Part shown: positions 34,862 to 50,000 of the stretch, piece after piece
Layout of the letters: each line of letters opens with the position of its first letter
Numbering within the stretch: position 1 is the first letter of the stretch
Assembly: GCA_019802505.1 (NCBI GenBank)
Contig: JAFMOC010000077.1
Coordinates: 875,001 to 939,000, forward strand
DNA: 64,000 bases
Direction of reading: 5' to 3'
Source: Corydoras sp. C115
Lineage: Eukaryota > Chordata > Actinopteri > Siluriformes > Callichthyidae
The notes under the pieces: generated by a model
Databases searched by the model: none
Told to the model about the DNA's origin: nothing
The model's input: the letters and a program-made list of their open reading frames with translations, nothing else
Position numbers and translations under genes: made by a program

Positions 34862-37418
34862 TTAAGCTGCATTTTCATTGAATTAAATAGTTTCACAAAT
34901 GTTACAGACCAACTGAGAAATAAGATAAAAATTCAGGTTAAAATAGAGTGGAATTTGCAACAAGGTCTTTACAGGTTTTTAAAACAAATAGAAAACTTGC
35001 AAACAACCATTATGAAAAATATAAAAAATTAAATATATTTTAGAAGAGAAATTAAATCCAGCCATTTGGTTTGAATCAGAATGCAAGAGGTTACTTTAAT
35101 TTAAGAATATACATAGAATTGCTCTTTTTTAGTTTTACATAGAAGACAAACAGGACAAGAAAAGGAAATAATCATGGAAAAAAACAGATTAACTTGTAAG
35201 TGCATCTCATCTCTCCTTCTACATGTATTAAAGTTAATAATACTGTACCACATTTACCAGAGTACACCCTGATTAACAACACATTTATCTTATAGGAGCA
35301 TTATAGTGGAATGTTAGATTTCATTTGACATTTCTTGTGGATTAAAGTGCCATAATTCTGGTAGAAAATTGACCTATGGGATATAGCCTAAAATATCTAT
35401 ATCAGTGGGAATACTTATTATTGCTTATCTATAAACTGGTCAGATAATCAGGAAAGACGGCTATAAATTTAGGAACGCAGGAGGTGTACTGTATAGCAGC
35501 TGGTCTGACCAGAAGGGATTGTATTGGGGCTCACACAGATTATTTTAGAACCATGGTTGTTGTATATGCATGCATCACACATACATACTGCATTTAAAAG
35601 TAATTCTGATGTAACTTAAAAATGCTCTAGTCTTTGCCATTTAAAGCAAGTTTTTAACAAGTGTAAACTACAAACATTATTAGGCAAAGAAAAGCTAATG
35701 TTAGTTTGTCAGAAAACTATGAAGTTAGATTATGGGAACAGATTTGGAAATGTAATTACTAGCAACAGACCTAGTAAAAAATAAAAATGTCCATACTTTA
35801 CATTAAAAACAAACATTTTAGGAGACACAATTTTTATTTAAATTAACAAGTAATCTGTGGCCTAGAAGTTCAGTCTAATTATGTTTAAGTAGTTTTATAG
35901 CCAATTGTAAATACTATTCTATTCCATTTTTAAGAATACGTTCCAATAAATGAAGGTAAAGTTAATTAAAAATGAGATATCACAAAAAAAAACACAAAAG
36001 CATGACATGCTGACTATATAAGAGACAAAGACCAGAGGATGTCAGAGTAAACCATCCTACTGAGCTGTGTAGTATGACTGCTGAGATGCTGGTGATTGTC
36101 TGCACAAATTATTCATTTTTAAACTCTGATATTTGCATGTAGAAAAAAACTGAAAAAGAAAAATCTGATTGAGGCAATCATCTGCTCAATGACTTCAAAA
36201 GCACTTCTGTACGTTAACAATTACAAATCAACATGGGTTTGTAAGGATGCGATGACAAGTACTTTTAAAATCATATGCACCTTTGATTACCATTATCTCG
36301 TAACAAAATAAGGTTAGAGAGATTTTTGATGTTTTATCATACTGTATATTTTTATACAGTGTCTGTACATTATGTCATTATGAAAAGATATAGCGACTGC
36401 ATCCTAAACTCCAAGTACATATGAGCATAAAATAATCACAATTTTAACATATTATTTAAGATTTATTTAATGAAATGAAAAGATTAATATTTTAGTATTT
36501 CCTACTGCCATGTCTTTGGTTTGGGAAAACCACCCACACAGTCACGGGAAGAACACAAACAGTGCCTCTTCCCCTTATCCAGGAATCAAACCCAGGACCT
36601 TCTTGTTGTGGGGTGAAAATACTAACTTTTGCACCTTTAAAATCTTTAGCATTTGCCACTGTGATTATAATAAGACACATTTTTTTGCCATTTGTTAAAT
36701 TCAGTAAATAAATATCAGCTCTGTTTCAGCTGTTTAATTCCTGTGGAGAATGTGTTCATTTATTTTACTTAGAAAAAGTCAGATGGTTTGAAATCTGAAA
36801 ACAAGTTATTAAAATGACCATGACTAATTAAAATGCATTTTTCTGCCAGTAAAAGTCCAAACATGCTGGCATCACAGCCCATGACCAGGGATCTGATTAA
36901 ATCCAGAAAATGCATAAACAATGCATTAAAATCCTGCATAAACATTTGTGAGTAGAATCCTGGACTTAACATTAGTGGTTTAAATGATTAGGATATAATT
37001 ATGTGATACTTAAAAAAAATCAACATATATATAATACATGTAGAAATCCGAAGGTAAACGCATGTATTAATACTAATAACCATCTAGTAAAAAGAGAAAA
37101 AAAAAAAAAATCAGCCATCACCATGAACAAGGTTTCTTACCTTCCGAATAGACGCAGTGAATTCTGAGTTAACATCCACAAATCAAGGGTGGAAAAAGTA
37201 TTTAGGACATTTGTGGACTTTCGTTTTTTTTATATATTTTTTTATGAGAATGGTAGACCTTGTGCACACAGCGGTTTACAGTTATGCCAATCGAGAGTGA
37301 GCCAAAACAACAATCATGGGTTACATGTCTGACGCTGTTAGCTTTGCACCGGGACTATGATGGCTGCATGGTAAAGAGTGTAGATGTCCAATGCGTCTGC
37401 CACACTGCAGACTCAAGG
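34862..37418. other. Region between the convergent 3' ends; probable PLPPR5 3' UTR on the right
   Basis: No ORF supported. TTTATT at 36759-36764 (AATAAA on the - strand) is a candidate PLPPR5 poly(A) signal 655 nt past its stop. 36510-36625 is an old reverse tRNA-SINE fragment (CAGGAATCAAACCCAGGACC). Confidence 0.4.
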
Positions 37419-37448
37419 TCATGTGACTTCATCGAAGGCGATGTGGTT
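37419..37448 (-). CDS. plppr5: PLPPR5 terminal coding exon
   Basis: Nine codons and TGA after the acceptor TATTTCCCAG. The peptide NHIAFDEVT matches the conserved PLPPR5 C-terminus I recall (human NHITAFAEVT) and is in phase with exon 5. It lies 4.3 kb beyond exon 5. Confidence 0.85.
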   Translation of the reverse strand, partial: NHIAFDEVT

Positions 37449-40400
37449 CTGGGAAATAGAAAGACCAACAAACACATTATAAATAATACAAGAGTATACA
37501 ATAATACAAGAACCACATACTACAGCCACCAGTAGCCTTGTAGAGCAAACTTAATGATACATTTGCATAAGTCAAATCTTAAAAAGTTCCTATCAAAGTC
37601 AGAGAAACACAAATTATGAAGTCAGATACAGAGGGAGAATATAAAAACACATCATGTTTCTTAGTAAATATATTTCTGATTGATGTGAAATTTTTACCAA
37701 TGTTGGCAATGCAATATTTTATCCAAATATGAAAAGAAAAAAAAATCTATAAAACAAGTTATGTGTAATAAACTAGAATATCACAGGGAGTAAGTATTGA
37801 ACACATGCAAAAACCGAGGTGCAAAATGTCATAAGTTAACAATCCTACCCCATCTGTGCAACGAAATATCAGCAGGTTTAGTCCAAATTGATGACTTATA
37901 AAAATGTTTCTCATTAGCAATGTGCCACACAAGAAGCATCTAAATATGGGTGAAAGTGGAAAGATATCGGAAGACCGTTTCATGTTGCACAACATGATGC
38001 GGTTATTGGCTACAAATGTATTTCTAAACTTGAATGTGGGCATTATTGAGGTCATTATCAGTAAAGGAAAGAACATCATTTTAGCATAAACAAGTCAGAA
38101 CCTGGTGCTTCTTGGAAAATATCAGAGAGAAGTCAAATAATAAATCAAAAGAGTTGTTCAAGAGCCAAGGACTAAAGAGAGAAGGTCTTTTATATGGAAG
38201 TATAATAGTTTCAAAACAATAAGTAATGAAGTTGGCCGCCATGGCCTCTGTGCACTCTCATTATCCAAGACTTTACTGTTGAAGAAAAATATGTTAAAGC
38301 TAGCTGCACTATATTTGGACCACTACAAGTGGATGGAGGAGAAATGGCACAAAAATATCAAAACAACAGTGAAGTTTTGAGATGGAAGTTTCAGCTATTT
38401 CTCTGCACATGTTACTGGCAGACTTCACGTAATTGAAGATAGGATAAATGGAAAAATGTACAGATACATTTGTGATTACGATCTATTGCTATCTAACAGG
38501 ATTCTGCTGTAAAATGACATTTGAGCATGACAAAAAGTATCCGATTGGTTATTCCACAAAGACTTTTTTTTAAAACTAAGTATTAAATAAATTTTAGTAA
38601 GCATGTTTGATCCTGGGCGGCACAGTGGCTTAGTGGTAAGCATGTTCGCCTCTCAGCGCTAGAGATTCCTGGTTCGAATACCAATCTGGTTGGAGTTTCC
38701 ATGTTCTCCAAGTGTCCGCGTGGGTTTCCTCCGGGTTCATCCGGTTTCCTCCCACAATCCAAAAACATGGATCAAAGTCAATTGAATTCTCCAAATTGCC
38801 CCATATAGAGTGTGTTTGTGTGTGTGTGTATCCAGTAATAGACTGGTGACCTGTCCTGGGTGTATCAGCCAGTGCCCAAAATATTGTTCACTGAATGGGC
38901 ATGGGGAACCCCCCGCGACCCCAGTAAAGGATAAAGCAGAAGATAATGGATAACCCTATGCATCGTATCACTTTGGTCCAAAGCCTAATTTATTGACTTA
39001 TTTGCTTTGATTTCATAGGTATTACTTGGATTGTTACCAGCACAAGGTAAAAATCAGCCCCATCAGAAAAATATTTATTAAGAAACAAGCATTTAATACT
39101 TAGATCTGTAATACAATGATATTAGATGTTATATTGCATTACGTAGCATTTTTATTTTATGTGCTGCCATCACAACATGAGCATTCGTTTATCATGCATC
39201 TTCTGTTTTTTCAGTCCTCAATGCACTGCTAAAAAACTGTTAAAACACTTTTGTAATAATGTTACATAATAATGTGAATACAAATTCTCTCAGAAACAGA
39301 ATTGTCCTATTGCTTTAAAACATGTACATGTTCCCACTAGCTGAAAATAATGTGGTTTATGGTACAATGAAAATCATGTTTGTAAACAACAGACTTCAAG
39401 GTACTTCTGGGTTTTCTGAACAACTGCTACACAAATAGTTTTGTGTAAAGGTGTGTGTAAGTGGTGTAATGTTTTCGGGTTATCGACTGTTATCAATTTT
39501 TTTCCTGTATTGACAAATTAAACCATAAATCAATTACACTTGCTCCAATAGGTTAACCTTTTAAAAATATAAACATCTCATCTTATACATTCTATTATTT
39601 TCTACAATAATTTAATTTACCAGGGATCTATTCATTACTTACAATACTGAAAAAACTAAACTTTAGCATTTTAAAAATGAATCTATAAAACATTATAGTT
39701 TAACACATTGCTGTGGATGAGATTGGAGGATGAGTGGCCTCTGCAGAAAGCTATAAAAAGTCCAAATTGTTCAAATCTTAATGGCTACTATGTAATAATC
39801 TGTCTTGTTTGTAATTAAGAGATTCTATTAAGTGTCAAATAGCTCTAAGTTCATATGAATACGAATACAAATTATTGTATTTGGTAAAAATCAAGCACAA
39901 CACACAAAAATAAACCATACAGCATAATCACAATAAAAATGAAATAGCAAATGTTTTAAATAAAATGTAAAAATATATATATAAAAATATGGCACATATT
40001 TTAGCAAAATCATCACATTTAAGGAAAAGAAAATATCCTAACGTGGTCAAGTTAAATTCATACCTAAATTCAACAAAATGAGAATTAAATGCTGCTGTTT
40101 AATGTGAAATTTAAAAAGATCCAGCAACTTTATTTCTCAACTCAGTGGTGTCTAAATTGTGGGATGTACTTCTTAGTGCAATGTAAAGAAACCTCTAAAA
40201 CATGTGTGTAAAACATAAGATGAAGTTAAAGTTGTGTGTAAGTGCTGTAATGTTTTTGGGTTATCGATTGTTATCAATTTTTTTCCAGTATTGACAAATT
40301 AAACCATAAATCAATTACACAGTGATTTGCTTTGACTACTAACAATTCCCAATTAAAAATTCCCAAAGCGGTTTCAGTACCCTGATACCAGAAAGGTATC

Positions 40401-40984
40401 AGTAGGCAAATTTTGTCGTCTAGTCTATGTAATGCATCATGGGATGTCAAAAGACAGATATCACTGATACATATCTGCTGCTTTTTTGAAGCATGCAGCC
40501 TTGGGAGAGTAATAAAGTAGGTCATAGGCATTTTATTGGTAGGAATGTCAGTCTTATCCTTTACATTTCAAACCATGAATTTTAAAAATGAAGCAATGAA
40601 ATAGCAATTTTAGTTTGTTAAGAGTGCAAAAGAAATTGGGCTTAAATGTACTGTATTCCAATAAAGGATATAACTATGAATAAAAGCAGACAGTCCTTTT
40701 CTTGCAGGTTTGCATTTATTTTAACTATTGGCAGTGTTAATTACATGGTGAGACATAAAGGGCATAATTACATTCTACCTAGAAGCTCAGTAAAGCACCA
40801 TAATGTGTTACATAATTCAGTACAACCCTCAGCCAAGCAGGAGAGTTGTGGAGTTAAATTTAGAAGTTAAATTATGAGAGGGATTCTCTTGAACACATTC
40901 TCCACAAATGAGTCACAGTGAGTGACCAAAAAACTGTACATAAAAAACAAGCTTAATTTTGAACTATCCATTAAACTATTAATA

Positions 40985-41030
<46 letters not shown>

Positions 41031-44000
41031 TAAATCTTAAGATTTGTAGAGACACGTCAAGGCTTCAAATATGACAGATCATTTTAAACATGGTGCCTAG
41101 ACAACCAAGAGTCCATTAGCTGACAAGACTATTGATTTGAGTAATGCTCTAAAATTAATTAGAGAATGAATGCATGTCTGTGGCACCACTGACAAAAGGG
41201 AACAGACATTATAATCCAAGTTCAAGGTAGACAATTAGTTCTAAGCTGACTGCTGCAATTTGCAGGAGAATAGCGGAATACTGAAATATGAAAAAACACG
41301 CTAGAAAAAAACTGAGCATTCACCAAGCAGGGCCAAATGCTCTGGATACAGGCTAATTATGCACAAATAATTGGTTTGTTCACACTAAATGAATCAGATT
41401 GAGTTTTAACAAGGATATATTAACATGGCAATGTATTCCAGAGGCTTGGCCCATGCCACTCTTCACACAAGTGCTTAGCATATGTTTATTGCCTTGTATT
41501 CTGCAGGTGGCTGAAGTGGCTGCTTTTGCCTGTGATCCATTCAAAAAAGTTCAGGAATTGTGTTTTAAGAGAGCGTGGGGGTGCTACCTCTTCTTCCCTT
41601 CTCAGCTCAGCCATCTGAAGGACGGCCGTGCGCACAAACACAAACACATCAAGCAAACAGCTATTGGTATTGTTAAAATCATCTACAGGGTTTGTTGTTG
41701 TAAGTAGTGTTGTGATTTAATTAAGCCTATCTGACAGAAATGGGTACCTGAGATGCAATGTATTTCTCCAGGGGGCTTTCCACTCTAGGCATGCTCATCA
41801 TGTTCTCCTGCTGTGGGTCCTCAATAGGCAGAGGGCTACTCTTGAAATTATGGACCACACAAACAACCTATAACAAAGTAAACAAACCGCAAAACGCATA
41901 AGGACTGATTTTTTTATGCACTATAAACAGAGAAGTGGAAATAGAAATTAAACATTTTTAAAAACATTATATGCTGGACTGATCTAATTAAAAATGTAAA
42001 AAAAAATAGACAGTGTTACATATAATAGAAGTAGCATGTGGCTGTGGTGCTTATTGCAGTGTTATGAGCATGAGCTGAATGATCAAAATAACCATCTTCA
42101 CATATAGCTGCAGTGCATAGATGAAAAACTAAGATGTTTTGATGAATATGAAACAAGATTACATACAGAATGTTTTCATTTTACATTTTACAAAGAGGTC
42201 ACTGGAGGAAAAGTGAAGCGTTCTATGATCACTTCTGACACATTCAGAACACAGTCTAACTTACTGCTAGTTAAATATTAAACCGAAGGCTTCCGTGTAT
42301 AAAACAGACATTGTATTCCTTACAGGCATCTTTCCTCACTGTAGGACATTAAATATTATAATTTTTCATACATAAGTCTTACAAAAAACATTTTACCTGA
42401 CATTATGTGAGAGATAAGAGAACGATTTATATAATCCTCTCTTTAAATTAATTTGAATTTTTTATCCCTGAAGACCTTGCAGTTAAATGATGGGTGCCAG
42501 GGTTACTAAGCAGCTCCTCCGCAGTCACAGTGAAAGTTCTTTTGGCTCTCAGACATCTTTACAGCCTGCTTTATTCATCTCAATATTTTAGAAAGTCTCG
42601 GCTTCCTTTAAGATGAACAAAACCAGCAATCAATTGTGCCAGAGCACAGTAATTGCATACATAATCGCAAAGCATGCAGTTTTTACCTTGTTAAAAAGAA
42701 GTGAAATTAACAAACATATACTATTGGAGTGCAAAGAATGCTACAACTCAAACACTTGCTTGTTTGGGAGGCAGACATGTTATTTAGAAAGCTATGACAT
42801 GAACAGAAGTGCTACTTAAATTCACAAGAAGTGCTAAAGCTTACAACAACTAAAGTACAGTAGCATCTGTGAATGAACGCTGGACTTTCGCTCTCTCTCT
42901 TGTCATCACCAAAATTTAAACAGCACTATTTAAAAGTATCTTAAATATAAATGAAAGCTCATAATCTTTACTTCCTGGCAGCAGAAGATGATTTGTAGCA
43001 ATTTAGCTACAACTTTAACTACCAAGTTTAGACAGCATGGTCAAGTTCTTTATTTTACAAATCTTATAAAAGTAACAAACCTTTAGGAGTATGTTAATAC
43101 ATTCTCTACAGGAAACTCACATTTAAATTCTCATCGTCTTATTCTCTGGAGTCACTTTCACTCTAGAGGAGCTGCTTATTAAGGCTGGCAGCGATCATCT
43201 TTTTATCTTAAACTTAATATATTACATACTATATAGTGACTGGTGTGGCAGAGGAGGTTCTCCATGCCCATACAGAGAAGAATGTTTTGGTTTCCTGGGA
43301 ACATACACTCAGGACAGGGCGCCAACCAATCCTTGGGCCCTTGGGCACACAGTCACTCATGCAGACACAACACGCACACACGCACACACACACACACGCA
43401 CGCACGCACACACGCACACTGGATAGAGAAAACCCAGATGTACACAGAGAGAACATGGAATGTCCATCCAGATCGGGATTCACACTTAATAACTTAAAAT
43501 AAAACCAATACTAGCACTAATATTGTGTGTACACAAGACACCATCATGTGAATGATTGTTAATGAGCTTTTACAAAAAAAATGTATGGCATATGAAGAGA
43601 AAACAAGTTTATCGATGGTAAAGTACAAATGATTTAACAATTCTACATCATATAAAAGCATTAACATACATTCTTGAGTCTCTGATGGAGGTACATACGT
43701 AAAACTAGTGTACAGGGACAGAGCCAAATGACATTCAATTGTTTTTTTTTTTCAAAATATTATTTAAGACTTCTTAAAAATACAGGGATACTATGATTTT
43801 AAGCTGAAAAAAAGCTCTAGGCCAATACAGGAATTCACATCATATCTGCACAAATTTTCTCACATAAGAATAATGTTTAATGCTCTCATTACTATTTAAC
43901 TGAGAAACACCACCATTATGGAGCACACCGATCACTGCACAACTGTACAAAGAGCCTTTAAGATTTATTTTCTGTGTTTAATTTTCTATGATGTAGGTTT

Positions 44001-47000
44001 AATCAACACATCAAGTTCTTTTAATTGACCTGGTGATTGACATTTTAATAATGGCTATCAACTAATGACATCTTGCTGGATCACTAAACAAATACTTTAC
44101 AAAGACATAATGTCAAAAAGATTCATCAAAACAGATACGTACCAGAAAAGTGGCGATAGCCACTCCAATAATGAAGCCTGCAATTACGTCTGACCAGTGG
44201 TTGCGGTACTCTGCCACCCTATTGATGCCTGTCAGAAACGCTAGGCATATCAATCCAAGAGACATGACTGGTTTGGCCAGTCTAGTTCCTTTGGTTTTTA
44301 CAGTGCATGTGATGTACATCTAAAACAAGAGAACAAAAACATAAAGATTAAGATTAGTTCAAAATAACCAAACCATGTTTTATGTAGGGTTCGGCACAGT
44401 GGCTTAGTGTTTAGCACATTCGCCTCTCAGCACTAGGGATTCCCAATTCGAATCCCAATCTCAGTGGAGTTTCCATGTTCTCCCTGTGTCTGCGTGGGTT
44501 TCCTACAGGTTCTCCGGTTTTCTCAAACAGTCTAAAAACATGGATCAAAGTAAATTGAATTTCCCCATATAGAGTGTGTTTGTGTGTGTGCCCGTGTGAG
44601 TGAGTGTGTGCCCAGCGATAGATTGGAACCCTGTCCTGGGTGTATCTGCCCAGCGCATAAAACGTTCTCCCCTGGATGGGCATGGGGAACCCCCTCTGCC
44701 GCGCGACCCTATTAGAGGATAAAGCGGAAGATAATGGATGGATGGATGTTTTATGTATTGGTTAACATTTATTCTATATTCTGCATTAATTAAAATTACA
44801 GCACTGTAAATGTTCTCATTAAAAAAAAAAAATGCAGCGTATCAATAAAATGCCGAAAATGGCTAGCACTCTGTCTCAACTCGTGCTTTGCTGTCAGGGC
44901 TAATGGCCTCCATTTGAAATAGTGTCATTTAGCCATACTAATAAATGTCATGCTCTATAGATAAATATTAAGGTGTGTGGTTATCATTGTTCAATAAAAA
45001 TGGGTCATGGGGTAACACCAATACTATGATGAATCTGAATATTTAAATAGATGGAGAGATTACTTTATATATATTAGTGGATTTGATAAAAATAATAAAA
45101 ATTAAATAATAATAAATAAATAAGAGATTGACACAGGAGCATGTGTATACGTGTGGGCAGTGTGTAGATGCCTGACAGTTGAGGATAATTTGGGATGTTT
45201 AAAAAAGGAGGAGGGTCAGAAACACAGCTCGATGTAGAAGTGTGTACTGTGCAGCTGACCCACAACACATGGAGGCACTTGATGAAAATGTATTTTCCTC
45301 TTTTTTATCCACTGACATTTATGCTGACAACTGGTTTAAAAAAGTACATATACTAAGTTTACCTTTTACTTAATTAAATGGTAAGAATACTGAGATTAAA
45401 ATCATGGTTCATGAAATCATGTGCCCATTGAAGGTCATCAGACCCTAACAAAATTTCAACATTTTTACATATTTTTCTCTAAATATTACGTAGGCTTAAA
45501 AACACCTCCATGTCATTTTCACATAGATTACAACAACAATAATAATAATAATAATAATAAGGTTGAATCAAGGTTTATGAGGTTGAATCAAGATGGCCAC
45601 TCCAAAACATTAATCTTTCTGGAAGACACAACTCTGTGCAAAAATTAAGGTGTCTGCATAATGCTATAGGGATTTAACATCTGAAAAGCACCAGTTTATT
45701 AGCCATGTAAAACAGCATCACAACATGGAATATGATACTGCCTCCATCGTGTTTCACATCATATTATGTATCATCATCTATCATATTAGACCTCAAAATT
45801 GGAGCACTTTTCTTTGTTAAAAGAATTGGTTATGTTAAACTTTGAAAACAAAGCAAAGGCATCTTTCATTAAAAATATTAATCAACCTTGAATAGCACAA
45901 GGACACAAAGTTTATGATAAAAATTATAATGATGATGAATATTTTAATTATTATTATTGATGTATGTCAACATTAATACATTGCCATAAATCAGGACACC
46001 ATCATCATGTATGTCATCATCATAAATCAAGAAATGGACAACATTTAAAACATTGCATTGTCAGACTGAAATTAGAGACTTAGAAATAGTAGCACATTCA
46101 GTGTGATTCAACTTAAGCATCATCTAAAATAAAGCACTGTTCTTCCAGTTTGTTTGAATTTTTATGACAGAAAGGTCATTGTGCTGTGATGCAGATTTAT
46201 CGCTCCCTCAGGGCAGGAGAGGAGAGTATAATTTTATTGTATCTATTCATCTCTGTGTATACTAAATGTCTTTGTGTGTCAAAAAAAGCAAAAGCGTGCA
46301 TCAAAAGGATATACAATTGGTTGTGTTCTCATATAATAAAATATATGTATTGTGCAACACTGGATGAATCATTGTTGGTCAAAAAAAAGTCACTTATAAA
46401 TTAAAATTACAAACACCCTGCTTTTCTGCATTGTTATTCCTTCCACTTACAAATTGTAATTTAAAACATGCTTATAGGCTGCAAACTGGCTTCAATTACC
46501 CATAATAATTTTGCTCATGTCCATATAGTGTTTTTATTTTCATTACATATGAGACTAACAAATAGACTTTTATTTCCAACATAAGCATAAAGATATGTTT
46601 AAAAAAATCTTTGTTTAAACAATTCCTTTGTCATACATTCATATTTATTGTGCTTTTAGTTACTAGTTGAGTGTGTGTTTATTAATCTGTTTTTGTGTCA
46701 TTGGGAAACTTGTTCATTACAAATCGATCAAAAATTATATCCAAATATATCATCATATACTGTACCAGTCAAAATTTTCGACACGCCTCAGTTCCACTTA
46801 CAGTAAAGATGGACTTTGTGGTTTTACAATTGTAGTACATCGGTTTATGGCTCACAGTGCATACTGTGTACATCCCCTTTACTCTGTTCTTTAATTGTCA
46901 GGACCCCAACAGTACCACCACAGAGCAGGTATTATTTGGTTGGTGCATTATTCCTATCCCACCAGTGTCACTGTTTAAATGAAACTATAGCAGCACTGCT

Positions 47001-50000
47001 GCACTAAAACCCCCTCTCACTGCATCAGGGTCACTGCACTGACAAAAAACAATACATCACCCAAATGAAAAAAATATCTGCATGGAAATACATCTGTTAG
47101 CAAAAGCCATATTAATACAGTGTTTATATTAGACTTTTTTCATTTATTACTGTTGAATCCAATGTGTAGTGCGAATATTTTGTTTCAGTAACACAGTTAA
47201 ATTACTGCAAACTTACACAGTGTATACTTGTGAAAACAAGACATAAGAAGTAATGAACTGGACACTGTGCATATATTACAATATTCCTAAATGATTTTTC
47301 AAACACTTTCTCTGTTTATATGCACACTAGGTGAAGTTCTAGGCTTGTGGTTAAGGAACCAGCCTTGTGACCTGAAGGTGCCTGGTTTGATTCCCCATCC
47401 CACCAAGTACTCTCGCTGAAGGGACCCCAATTTCCCCAGGCGCCATGTACAAGACTGCCCACCACTCAGGCATGGGTGCTCACTTCATCAGTGTGTGTAT
47501 ATGTGTGTGCACAGATGGGTTAAATGGGTCTCAACCTAAATAATAGATGTTAGCAAATATATCCATCTCTGTCAGTCTTATATATTTTTCTTTCACATCA
47601 GCATTCCCCAGCCATACAGTCCAGGAATGAAATGTAAATAGCGAAATAATGAAAAAAAGACCACAGCAATCACCCATCTTAAGGAATTATAAAAAGCTTG
47701 GATTTATAAAAAAACAGAAAGTCAGAATGTTGTAACTGAACATTTCCATTTCAAAGGCCGCCAAGTGTAGCACTGCATCGCTATTAAGATTGCATTGACA
47801 CGGTGATACATTGTAATGTCCAATAGTTACACAATGCCCAGCAGGAAAACAGCAAACAAACAAGTGCAGTCTACCGTTAAACTCATGCCCCTTAAAGCTT
47901 GAATAATCACAGCTGTGTGGGTTTTGTCTAACTGAAGGTTATAGTTACACATCCTTACACAGAAGAGGCACAACCTCACCAGAAGCATGAAGTTATGGAT
48001 AAAATGAAAATAATTAAAAAAAATAAAACAAACAAGGTTTTGCTTTAGCCAATGTGCAAAAATGATAATTAAGTCAGTAGACAGAAAAGAGAAGGAAACC
48101 ATATGTGGGTGTTACTGAGCTACTCACAGCCAAATAGAGAGCAGCATAGACACTGAGAGCAGCCTCTTTAGAAGGAAAGGTTTTGCGAGCACGCAGAATG
48201 TCCTCCTCATTGCCAGTGCAGGCCTCCTGGTGACTGATGTAGCGCAATGCTTGCTGACATCCCAGCGCTGTGTAGTTGGGCTTACATACTGTCAAGAAGT
48301 GAGGTGCTAGGTTCCCGGTTACAACCTGACCAGCATTGACAAAGATGTCTGTGGTAAATAGGCCAAACATGTATACACCTGTGGGAGCAAAATTAAGATA
48401 GCATTAGAATAAGACGTCACACATTTGTTGAATTTGAAATACACATAATCTTGGAAATGTTGCAATTTACACAAATTTAATTATATAATTGTTTTTTTTT
48501 ACAGTGTTGCCATGTCAAGCTCAGGTGTACATTTGTTTCTTATAAATGCTTGGTGATTGTTATTGATTGTTGTTGAAGCATTAAAAAGTATTTTAAGTAA
48601 GTAAAAGTATTTCAGCACATGTTGTGACCTCAAATGCTGCCAGATTGATCTCTTTTGCTTTACTCTGGGCACTTCCAAAAAGTCCCTGTGTAGTCTTGGT
48701 AACTTTCATGCTGACTACGATTCATTGCATCAGACTGCAGCATTGACTCCAGATTGAACATCAAAGAAGGAGGTGCTATATTTTACCACAGTAAAAGCTC
48801 AGACAGTGAGAGAGTCTAAACAGAGAATAATAATTTACATAGGTTTTACTATTCAGATGAAATGCTACACTTTGAGTTCACAGTATCGCAAGGAAATGTG
48901 GATTTATTAATATTTTTTATTCTGCATGTGCACCAGCTTGGAAAATACTGCAGCTACCAAGGTGATCTCTCTTTTATGATTGTGATGAAATTAAAATTCT
49001 ATTTTAAATGAACACTGCTCTAAAATTAGATTGAAAAAAGTCTGGATCTATTGCAGTCATATTTTAAGTCATGTTTTATATTAGCCCCTCTGCCACTTAT
49101 GAACAAATTCCATTTTGTTCATAAGTGGCAGAACATAAATTACAGCGGTGTTTACATATGGTGTCAGAAATGTGCATGTCCATACAGTAGTATGCCATGA
49201 CATGTGCCGGTCAGTACACAGGCCCAGAGCGTGCATCTATGCTCGATACCTAGCCTTCTAGGCATACTAGATACCTAGCCAATGCCCAGCAATGAAGCTG
49301 CTGAGTAAAAGTCGGTATGCACCCCTTTTGTCTTTTGTTTCTTTTGTTTTGTTTCCATAGGATGTGCATGCTCTCTGAGGTAAACATTGTTGTGTGCAGT
49401 TACTTGCCTACCTGAACCCTGGGTCACGTGTGAAATATGCAAGATGTACACATGCTCTAAAATAATTTGTATTGTTTTTATTATACTATTTGATGTACTA
49501 AAATAAACCTTTTAAACTCTCTGTGCTTCTGTCTCACATGTTCTCACATGATTGGATCCAGCATGCCATGCCCCATAACATGATTTTGTTCTTTGCAGGT
49601 GAAAAATAAAGCAACAAACTTAATTTGCTCAAGAATGCAAAACTTTTAAAGATAAATTTTTGTGAGACAACTAGTAATAAATTTTTGATATTTAACTTTG
49701 TTGCATAATGTTTTCCTTAAATGCTCATTGATTAATACAAAGTGTACTTGCATTGAAAGTCATTATTTAAATGGCATGTCAAGTAAAGATGCTGGTTTAA
49801 GCGTTTTGGCTCTTATTTTTTTCCATCGCTGTGTATACAATTGTAAGTATGCATTCAACTCTAAGTAAGTTAAGAATTTATGGAAAGTTGAAGCTCAGCA
49901 TGACACAGAGTAGCACAAAGTCTTTGAAGTCTTCTTCAAATGCTTATTCTACTCAGCCTTTAAATTCAAAAGTATGAACTGAGAAGGAGCCTCGTCGTGT

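Noticed and set aside
41399..41707. 102-aa + strand ORF in PLPPR5 intron 5
   Set aside because: Antisense to PLPPR5, next to exon 5, no domain and no convincing splice sites. Kept out for lack of evidence.
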